Source: a bacterium (GTDB lineage Bacteria; DRYD01; JALUEN01). From it: DNA of 5,684 bases. The notes under the pieces are model-generated. The model worked only from the letters and a program-made list of their open reading frames with translations, did no database searches and had not been told where the DNA came from. Shown one piece after another: positions 1 through 5,684 of this stretch; within the stretch, counting starts at the first letter, position 1, and each line of letters opens with the position of its first letter. A program made the translations under genes and the position numbers. The stretch is from NCBI GenBank assembly GCA_027052755.1, contig JALUEN010000044.1, positions 1 through 5,684 of the forward strand. Reading direction: 5' to 3'.

Positions 1-1
1 G

Positions 2-2800
2 AACGCCATCCCTCACTTGGGGAAGGCAGCTAACTCGTGCAGGGAGATGGAGGACTGTAAGAAAGCGAAAGAAGCTCTTGAAGCCCTGGTTATGATAGAT
101 CCTAAAAATAGTAATTACAGGTCTAAGCTTAACGAGGTAAACCTCAAGCTAGAGGAGGAGAAGAAGAGGGAGAAAGCCGCTACCCTTGAAGCTGAAGCTG
201 AGGTTATCGCTCTTGGGGCTACTCAGGAGGAGACTACAGACTCAGTTGAGGAGAAAACTACCCCTGAGGAGGCTTCAGCTGAAACTGAGCCTACAGATGT
301 TGAGGAGACGGCTGAGGTTATACCAGAGGAGACGAGATCTGCTTTTCCCTCTGAGCGTAGGAGAAGCGCTTTTATCCGCAAGAATTTTGAGGGCGGAGCT
401 AGAGGTGGATTCCTACAGAAGGGTTTCGGTGGTGGCGCTTTAAGACGAGGTTTTCTCAAGAAAGGTTTCGGTGAAAGGGGAGCCTCTGAGGGTAAACTAC
501 TTCTCTCTAAGAAGGCGCCGCTTGGATCTAGAGGCGCTCTGATGAAGGGGTTTGCTAGACCACCTCTGGAGAAAGCTCCCCTACCATCTAGAAAACCGTC
601 GCTTGATGAGGTGAAAACTAGGGTTAAGGAAAGTGAGATAGAGGAGCTGGCTAGGGAATCTGAGACTACTCAGGAGATGGAAGCTCCTGAGACCTTTAGA
701 AGCGAGACATCTCCTGTTGAAACCACTCAACCTGAAGCTCTTGAACCTGAATCACCCAAGGAACAGGTTGCTGAGCTTCATATAGAGTCTCAACCTGAGC
801 CAGAGCAGGAAGTTATGGAACGTTCTCCTGAGGAGGGAACAACTCCTGATAGCACTGCTGAGCACATTGCTCAACCTCTCTCTGAGCCTTCAGCGGAAGT
901 TGAAGCTTCAGCTGAGGAGATAGCTACCTCAGAGGAGACCTTGAGTGCAGAGGTCCAAGCTGAGGACACAGAAGTGGGAGAAAGCTTTACTTCTCAGCCA
1001 GAGGAAGAGCAATTAGTGGGACCTCAGGAGATAGAGGAAGAGCGAGAGGTACAAGGTACGGTAGCTAGTAGTCAAGAGGTGGAAACCTTTGAGGTCTCTC
1101 TCTCTGATGATGTTGATCTAGAGCTTAAGAAAGATGTAGAGAAAACCATATTTATTGATATACTCAGTGAGGAGATTAGCCAAGAGCTTAGGGAGAAGAG
1201 ATTCTCTCCTGAGAATCTGGAGAACGCTCCCGACTCAATACTAACCGAGTATATCGTTGCTATGTATAAGGTCCTTCCCAGAGATGAGTTCAGAAAAGCT
1301 TTATCTAAAGCAGTTAAAGAGTACGCTTCAGAGCGAAAGCTGATGAGATTGGTACAAATAGTTGATAGTTTAGCTGCTCTATCGTTCCCACTAGATGTAA
1401 TTTTAGAGTTAAGGAATGTCTTGAGAGAAGCTGGTTTAGTTAGCATCTCAAATAACCTATATAACTTCGCTTTGAGCAAGCTCTCCTCTTTTGCTACACT
1501 TGATAAGGATGAGCTAATAGCTATATGGAGCTACGATATACACTCTGAGCTTCCCAGCGAGCTGAAACAGAGATTCGCTGAGAGGACGATTAACCTAGCT
1601 CTCAAATCTAAGGGGGCATTGGGAAATGGAGATCTACTTCAAGCACTAGAGAAATCCTTGGAGATTCTCCCTAGGGAGAAGAGTTCTAAGCTAGCTTTTA
1701 AGCTAGCCTCATCTCTTAACGCTCCGAGCTTATTAGGAAAATATCTTGATGAGCAGACCTTAGAGAACATTCCTAATAAGGATTTAGTGAATATACTGAG
1801 ATCATCACTTTACTCTGATAACTCTGGTTTAGTTTTAAATTTGGTGAGAGCTTTACATAAGAGGATTCAAGCTGATTCCTTACAGGGAGAGCTTTTAAAG
1901 GAAGCCCTAGATCTGCTCTCATCAGCCCTGAGTCCAGAGATCTCGGAGAAACTTAACTTACCAAGCGATTACGTGAGGGATCTGGTTATAACCCTGATAA
2001 ATAAATATCTCAGCTTGAATGAGGAGTCTAAGGTTCTCCAACTTCTCAAGGAGCACGTCCATGAATTATATCCTCAGGACCTTGAGACCCTTAAACCTTA
2101 CCTTGAGAAGTTGTCTGATGATCCAAGGATCTTGTCTAAGCTCATCCAGGGTATAAAGGAACCCTTGAAGCTTTCCAAGCATATAAAGAACTTTATTGAT
2201 AAGCTAGATCCAGAAAAATTAGATGATTTGAGGCCTATATTGGAGTCCTATCTAAAAGCCTCTAAAGTCCCTGTTGATCTGATTTACTTCTACAGACTCC
2301 TAGAGGAGAAGAAAGTTCCCGAGGATAAACTGGGGGCTTGGTTGGATTGGTTAGATTCTGCTGTAGATAACTTGAAGAGAGATGACGAGATTAGCTATAA
2401 ACTAACAAAGGGTATTGTCAGTATATTAAAAGGGGATTATGAGGGAGCTGATTCCTTCTTCAGAAACGTTATCCTGAGCGATAAATCACCGGAGATTCAA
2501 GCTGTTACCTATATACTAATGGGCTTCTCAGGTTTAGAGAGATACCTTAGGGGAAAGTTTTCCGCTTCCATTTTCATATCTCAGAACTCCCTGAGAAAAG
2601 CTATGCGATTCCTATCTAACTTACCAGATGATCCGTTCAAGGAGTACCTGGAAGCCCTACTTAAGTATCAGCGTGGCTTACTCAGTGAACTTAGGGGACA
2701 GCTTAAGGAAGCCAAGGAGCTATTTAAGGAACTAGCTGAGCTGGACCTATGGGACTCTAGCTTCAGGTTGAAGGTACTTCAGCAGAGAGAAGAGGAGTGA
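2..2800 (+). CDS. Large TPR/alpha-helical repeat protein with charge-segregated disordered region (5' partial)
   Basis: Unrecognised protein; 932 residues are visible, ending in TGA at 2798-2800. The frame is open from base 2. The first residues fit a TPR unit ending in IDPKNSNYR (Ala at consensus position 20, Leu at 24, Pro at 32), so the true start probably lies left of the window; TTG at 17 and ATG at 47 fall inside that unit. Order: TPR (2-112); Lys/Glu-rich helix, possibly coiled coil (122-220); acidic Glu/Thr/Pro segment (221-349); basic Gly/Phe/Arg/Lys segment (350-601); long acidic Glu/Ser/Thr/Pro segment (605 to about 1110); then a helical repeat domain to the end, with TPR-like units near 2398-2500 and 2635-2745. 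The only two cysteines (38-40 and 56-58) are in the first TPR. No catalytic motif or membrane segment was seen. A role as a protein-interaction scaffold is inferred from architecture; partners are unknown. It probably shares a transcript with the next gene. Confidence 0.93.
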   Translation, partial: NAIPHLGKAANSCREMEDCKKAKEALEALVMIDPKNSNYRSKLNEVNLKLEEEKKREKAATLEAEAEVIALGATQEETTDSVEEKTTPEEASAETEPTDVEETAEVIPEETRSAFPSERRRSAFIRKNFEGGARGGFLQKGFGGGALRRGFLKKGFGERGASEGKLLLSKKAPLGSRGALMKGFARPPLEKAPLPSRKPSLDEVKTRVKESEIEELARESETTQEMEAPETFRSETSPVETTQPEALEPESPKEQVAELHIESQPEPEQEVMERSPEEGTTPDSTAEHIAQPLSEPSAEVEASAEEIATSEETLSAEVQAEDTEVGESFTSQPEEEQLVGPQEIEEEREVQGTVASSQEVETFEVSLSDDVDLELKKDVEKTIFIDILSEEISQELREKRFSPENLENAPDSILTEYIVAMYKVLPRDEFRKALSKAVKEYASERKLMRLVQIVDSLAALSFPLDVILELRNVLREAGLVSISNNLYNFALSKLSSFATLDKDELIAIWSYDIHSELPSELKQRFAERTINLALKSKGALGNGDLLQALEKSLEILPREKSSKLAFKLASSLNAPSLLGKYLDEQTLENIPNKDLVNILRSSLYSDNSGLVLNLVRALHKRIQADSLQGELLKEALDLLSSALSPEISEKLNLPSDYVRDLVITLINKYLSLNEESKVLQLLKEHVHELYPQDLETLKPYLEKLSDDPRILSKLIQGIKEPLKLSKHIKNFIDKLDPEKLDDLRPILESYLKASKVPVDLIYFYRLLEEKKVPEDKLGAWLDWLDSAVDNLKRDDEISYKLTKGIVSILKGDYEGADSFFRNVILSDKSPEIQAVTYILMGFSGLERYLRGKFSASIFISQNSLRKAMRFLSNLPDDPFKEYLEALLKYQRGLLSELRGQLKEAKELFKELAELDLWDSSFRLKVLQQREEE
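221..1110 (+). other. Charge-segregated, probably disordered protein region (acidic-basic-acidic)
   Basis: This is a stretch of about 300 residues inside the first gene, poor in bulky hydrophobics and rich in Glu, Ser, Thr, Pro and Ala. By hand count the first block (221-349) has 15 acidic and 2 basic residues. The middle block (350-601, 84 residues) has about 21 basic and 5 acidic residues with many Gly and Phe. The last block returns to strong acidity, with recurring Pro-Glu, Ser-Glu and EASAE-type words. The composition predicts intrinsic disorder. The opposite charges could fold back on each other or bind nucleic acid or a charged partner; that is inference. The block edges are approximate. 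Confidence 0.7.
368..484 (+). repeat. Three degenerate tandem peptide repeats, core F-[IL]-x-K-x-F
   Basis: Three consecutive units of about 12-14 residues lie in the basic block of the first gene. They start at 368 (AFIRKNFEGGARG), 407 (GFLQKGFGGGALRR) and 449 (GFLKKGFGERGA). They share Phe, an aliphatic residue, a basic or polar pair, a second Phe and then a Gly/Arg/Ala tail. Units 2 and 3 are nearly identical over GFL-x-KGFG but use different codons in places (TTC/TTT, CTA/CTC, AAG/AAA), so they are not a fresh DNA duplication. A looser related stretch, RGALMKGFARPPL, follows further on. The repeats resemble Gly-Arg-aromatic low-complexity motifs that bind nucleic acid or self-associate in other proteins; transfer of that role here is inference. 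Confidence 0.7.
2069..2254 (+). repeat. Internal 46-residue helical repeat in the first gene
   Basis: Two segments of the helical domain match with a constant offset of 138 bases (46 residues). They are YPQDLETLKPYLEKL, with prolines at 2072 and 2096, and DPEKLDDLRPILESYL, with prolines at 2210 and 2234. The shared pattern is P-x2-L-x2-L-[KR]-P-x-L-E. An in-phase match at both prolines and the leucines suggests a true solenoid repeat longer than the 34-residue TPR. Only two copies are clear; LENIPNKDLVNIL upstream is a weaker candidate. HEAT-like or atypical TPR folds are both possible. Confidence 0.5.
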
Positions 2801-2803
2801 ATT

Positions 2804-2810
2804 GGGGGAA
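2804..2810 (+). promoter_or_regulatory. Probable ribosome binding site for the second gene
   Basis: The run GGGGGAA ends seven bases before ATG 2818 and is the only purine-rich Shine-Dalgarno-like element at good spacing. A second purine run, AGAGGAG (2791-2797), lies within the end of the first gene but is too far from the ATG. The in-frame TAG at 2815-2817 rules out any start further upstream, so this site and ATG 2818 go together. No room is left for a separate promoter, which favours translation from a shared transcript. Confidence 0.6.
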
Positions 2811-2817
2811 GCGATAG

Positions 2818-5684
2818 ATGAAGCTGGAGCTAGTTAAGTTGGACAGTAACTACTGGGACGATAAAAAGAGGGAGTTCCTATCCCTGTTCGCTCACTCACC
2901 TGTTGAGGCTTCCCTTATGTTCTATAACGAACTGCTCCCGTTTTACTTCATCACGTATAGGAAGTCATTCGCTAAGCTCCCGGAGGTAGTCAGTAGGTTA
3001 GTTAGCGAGCTAAACTCGCGGGAGGAAAAGGTTAAGGCAGCTGCTTTAGTGGCTAAAGCTCTATACACTGCTGTTGATGTGGACCTATTACCTGTCCCAC
3101 TATCTGGAGAGGATTATGTGAAACCCATGGAAGAGGAAGCGGTTAAACTACTTCCTGATCTATCAAAACCCTCTAACGTTTACAAGAGGTACATAAACGC
3201 TTTGAGGAAGTTGATAAAGCAGGAGGTTGAGGATGAGAACTTCCTGTTGGAGTTTGAGAGATATTACAGGCTATATGAGATATTAAGGCTCTTTAAGATT
3301 GGCAAGGTGGATGAAGCTATAGCTAGGTTAAATGACTTCTTCAGGGTTTTCCCAGCTGATCTCCTAGGCGAGTTCTTGAAGAACTACTTCGCTTACTTTA
3401 AGTCTAATAGGGAAGAGGATAAGAGATATGAGATAATAAGGAACCTACAGAGCTTGTTCCCTAAGGCGAAAGAGGAGAAGGATTTCTACTTAGCTTGTAG
3501 AGTTGAAGCTCTTTTAGGTGAGATAGAGCCTACGTCAGCTATATCCTATTATGAGGATGTTAAGGACGAGCTTCTCAAACTGAAGCTATACTACAACCTA
3601 GCAGATTTCCTTAAAGAAAAATACCTACCATTAGCTGAGACGGATCCGGGTGTGGATGTCTCCGGTAGGCTTAACGCTAAACTTTTAGCTGCAGAGGCTT
3701 ATTACCTGGTTGAAGAGAGAGAGAAAGCTTTTTCACTGTATAAAGAGATATTTTCAGAGCTCCTATCCTTTGAGGATTACAATACATTGATAAACATAAT
3801 TGAGAAAACTGGTATATTAGATCAGACGGAAGATGAGGACTTCAAGAGGGAGACTCTAAACACCCTGCTAGAGGCCTACAAGCGAGTTGTCTCTGTTAAC
3901 CCATCTAACATAAGCGCTCTGTCAGGATACGCTAATGCCCTTGAGAAAGCAGGAAAAACTGAGGAAGCTAAGGAGATCTACTTTAAGCTTGGAGTGGTTG
4001 CTCTCAGGGAATACGAGTACTACGAGAGAGCAGAGGAAGCTTTCTCTAAAGTACTAGAGTACGATCCAACTAATTTGGAGGCGCTGAACTATCTTGTAGA
4101 TATATTGAAGAGAACGGAAGGTGGAGAGGAGAGAGCCTCTAAGCTGATCCTCAAAACCATAAGTGTACTTAAGGAGAGAGGAAGGGAGAGGGAGGCAGAG
4201 GAGATAGCGGAGAGATATAAATCCCTTTTGCCCTCAGAGGAGAAACAGGCTTTAGAGAGGGAGAAGCTGAGAAAACTAGCCACATCAGGCGATCACCAGA
4301 AGTTTCTTGAGGAAGCTATCCGTAACCTGATATTCCTCAGGGAAGACCTTGAGCTCCAGAACTCCTTTGTCCAGATCGCTATCTCATCTATAAACCCTGA
4401 GAACTTTAACCAGCTATTTCCCCCTCTCTTTGAGGTGATATCCTCCCTGCCCTCTCAGGAGGATAGGGAGAAGAGGTTGAGAGTTTTTCTATCAAAGCTA
4501 ACCGAGCTAGAGATGTACGCTAATATAAAGGAGATCCTGCCGAAGATATCCTTAGAGCTTCCATGGGAGCCATCTGAGAGTTACCTTAACTCTCTGAAGC
4601 CTTTCTACAGACTAGTTCTACACCTAGAGGGTTCTGATAAGGAGTTCCTGAAGCAGGCCACTAAGTTTTACGCTAAATTGAGCGATAAGATATCAAAACG
4701 AGTTGGATTAATAGCTGTGGCTAATACCTTGATGCTCCTTGATCCTCAGGAAGCTGAGGAACCCTTGAGGATATTAAGGGAAACCTTCCCAGCTGATGGT
4801 GAGATAGTTGAGTTAGAGCTGAAGCTTTATCACTTGCTTGGGGATACGGATAAGTTTAAAGCTACATTGGAGAGAGCTATAGAGGAGCTATCTGATAGGA
4901 AAGACCTACTGTTAAAGATCATAGAGAGGGTTATCTGGGATTACAGGTACATTAAGGAATTCGTCATTGAGGCTTATATTGACCTATTAGCTGAACGCTC
5001 TCAGGAGGAGATCACTGAGAAGGTTAATGATCTAGTTGAGGAGTTGTTGGAGCTTAAGAGGACTGACTTAGTAAAACTGATAGGAGCTAAGCTGATAAAG
5101 AAAAATGTGCTTACTACCCAGCTCCAGGAGATCCTGATAAATATATACACTCAGGAGAGGGATATCTCTAACCTGCTGAAGATAGCTGATTACTCCTTGA
5201 CGCAGGTTAAGATATCTGATGGTTGGCTTAAAGCCCTGGGACACTTATTTGAGATAGTTGCTCATGAGGATCTCTCTAAAGAGCTACTTAATACCTTGAT
5301 AAGCATCTTCAAGGTTGTTTTAGATAAGGGAACAGATGAGGAGCTGAGACACGGGGAAAGCTTGCTTGAGAGCTTGTTTAGGAAGATACCAGCTATATCG
5401 TCGCTCCCAGACGAGCTTAAGGATCCTGCCCTTGAGCTCTTAAACATTCTCTTGGATATCAGAGCGAAGTTAGGAGAGGAGCTCCTAGGGGAGCCTATAT
5501 CTACCACTCTATTCGGGGCTAATCTAGGAGATCTTAAAACAGTATTAGCTAGAGTTCTTGAGCTTTACCCTGAGCGGTTCAAGGACGAGATCTGGAACTT
5601 AAACCTCAAGGCGTTGGCCAGTCTGATCACCTGGGATAAGTTAAGGGAAAATGAGGAGTTGTACAGCGAATTTCTTGAGGGATT
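2818..5684 (+). CDS. Giant alpha-helical TPR-containing repeat protein (3' partial)
   Basis: Unrecognised protein; 955 residues are visible with no stop before the right edge. The start is ATG 2818: an in-frame TAG sits immediately before it (2815-2817) and GGGGGAA lies seven bases upstream. The N terminus (MKLELVKLDSNYWDDKK) is charged, with no signal peptide, so the protein is probably cytoplasmic. Almost the whole length reads as amphipathic helices. TPR-like units are seen at about 3289-3367 (GKVDEAIARL), 3688-3800, and most clearly 3865-4240 (NPSNISALSGYANALEKAGK; RAEEAFSKVLEYDPTN). The two consensus prolines there (3901, 4066) are 55 residues apart, so the units are not a regular 34-residue array. 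Downstream of 4250 the helices lose TPR character and look HEAT-like. One cysteine only (3496-3498). No enzyme motif or metal site was recognised. It follows the first gene by 17 bases, so an operon and a joint scaffold role are inferred. Confidence 0.93.
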   Translation, partial: MKLELVKLDSNYWDDKKREFLSLFAHSPVEASLMFYNELLPFYFITYRKSFAKLPEVVSRLVSELNSREEKVKAAALVAKALYTAVDVDLLPVPLSGEDYVKPMEEEAVKLLPDLSKPSNVYKRYINALRKLIKQEVEDENFLLEFERYYRLYEILRLFKIGKVDEAIARLNDFFRVFPADLLGEFLKNYFAYFKSNREEDKRYEIIRNLQSLFPKAKEEKDFYLACRVEALLGEIEPTSAISYYEDVKDELLKLKLYYNLADFLKEKYLPLAETDPGVDVSGRLNAKLLAAEAYYLVEEREKAFSLYKEIFSELLSFEDYNTLINIIEKTGILDQTEDEDFKRETLNTLLEAYKRVVSVNPSNISALSGYANALEKAGKTEEAKEIYFKLGVVALREYEYYERAEEAFSKVLEYDPTNLEALNYLVDILKRTEGGEERASKLILKTISVLKERGREREAEEIAERYKSLLPSEEKQALEREKLRKLATSGDHQKFLEEAIRNLIFLREDLELQNSFVQIAISSINPENFNQLFPPLFEVISSLPSQEDREKRLRVFLSKLTELEMYANIKEILPKISLELPWEPSESYLNSLKPFYRLVLHLEGSDKEFLKQATKFYAKLSDKISKRVGLIAVANTLMLLDPQEAEEPLRILRETFPADGEIVELELKLYHLLGDTDKFKATLERAIEELSDRKDLLLKIIERVIWDYRYIKEFVIEAYIDLLAERSQEEITEKVNDLVEELLELKRTDLVKLIGAKLIKKNVLTTQLQEILINIYTQERDISNLLKIADYSLTQVKISDGWLKALGHLFEIVAHEDLSKELLNTLISIFKVVLDKGTDEELRHGESLLESLFRKIPAISSLPDELKDPALELLNILLDIRAKLGEELLGEPISTTLFGANLGDLKTVLARVLELYPERFKDEIWNLNLKALASLITWDKLRENEELYSEFLEG

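Noticed and set aside
47..49. ATG preceded by AGGGAG as a start for gene 1
   Set aside because: The purine run is directly against the ATG, leaving no proper spacing, and the codon lies within a TPR helix that continues upstream.
186..443. Plus-strand open frame of 85 codons in a second frame
   Set aside because: It is a Leu/Arg-rich shadow of the Glu/Ala/Thr-rich repeat region of gene 1, where few stops arise in the shifted frame.
221..1110. FimV-like or pilus-assembly protein identity, based on acidic Pro/Glu region plus TPR
   Set aside because: No LysM domain, signal peptide or transmembrane helix is visible, and the basic Phe/Gly block does not fit; composition alone is not evidence of homology.
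1072..1479. Antisense open frame of 135 codons, and similar minus-strand frames at 223-459, 4089-4283 and 5262-5507
   Set aside because: All lie opposite strongly coding + strand sequence, are Ser/Leu-rich as expected of antisense reads of Glu/Lys-rich genes, and show no convincing domain or ribosome binding site.
2797..2799. GTG start overlapping the stop of gene 1 for gene 2
   Set aside because: The frame is closed by TAG at 2815-2817, so translation cannot continue into gene 2 from this codon.
2798..2817. Terminator or promoter between the two genes
   Set aside because: Only 17 bases separate the genes and they contain no hairpin with a T tract; the space is occupied by the ribosome binding site.
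4702..4740. Hydrophobic stretch as a possible membrane helix in gene 2
   Set aside because: Only about 13 residues, broken by Asn-Thr and flanked by charged helices; it fits the buried face of a solenoid helix.
222..5157. Octamer CTCAGGAG recurring six times (222, 669, 1023, 4454, 5000, 5150), as a possible genome-wide signal motif
   Set aside because: Every copy is in the same reading phase and encodes Thr, Ser or Pro followed by Gln-Glu, so codon preference and local amino-acid composition explain it.

Overview
The window holds parts of two very large protein-coding genes on the + strand and essentially nothing else. Neither could be assigned to a named family by reading, and no RNA gene, mobile element, CRISPR array or terminator is visible. 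There is no gene-free stretch over 300 bases; the only intergenic DNA is the 17 bases between the genes (2801-2817).

Organism: Arginine is written almost entirely with AGG/AGA (a hand count of the second gene gives roughly fifty against six CGN). Isoleucine is mostly ATA. Glu and Lys are very abundant, cysteine is nearly absent (two in the first gene, one in the second), and the coding strand is purine-rich. This combination is typical of thermophilic archaea and deep-branching thermophilic bacteria. The sequence does not let me choose between the two domains. Both genes share this style, so neither looks recently acquired relative to the other.

Layout: Gene 1 (2-2800) enters from the left edge in mid-protein. 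It begins inside a tetratricopeptide-like (TPR) helix pair. A short charged helix follows, then a long, apparently disordered segment split by charge: acidic, then basic Gly/Phe/Arg-rich with three degenerate tandem repeats, then acidic again. The rest is about 560 residues of predicted alpha-helical repeat with TPR-like units at the C terminus. Gene 2 (2818 to the right edge) starts 17 bases after the stop of gene 1, behind a G-rich ribosome binding site. It encodes at least 955 residues of almost unbroken alpha-helical repeat with a recognisable TPR core (about 3865-4240), and it is still open at the edge.

How they may work together: The tight spacing implies co-transcription. Both proteins have scaffold architecture, with no catalytic motif, signal peptide or membrane segment seen in the visible parts, and both contain a similar Leu-x2-Leu-x-Pro helix-start motif. 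The best-supported reading is a pair of large cytoplasmic protein-interaction scaffolds. A specific function cannot be given from sequence alone.
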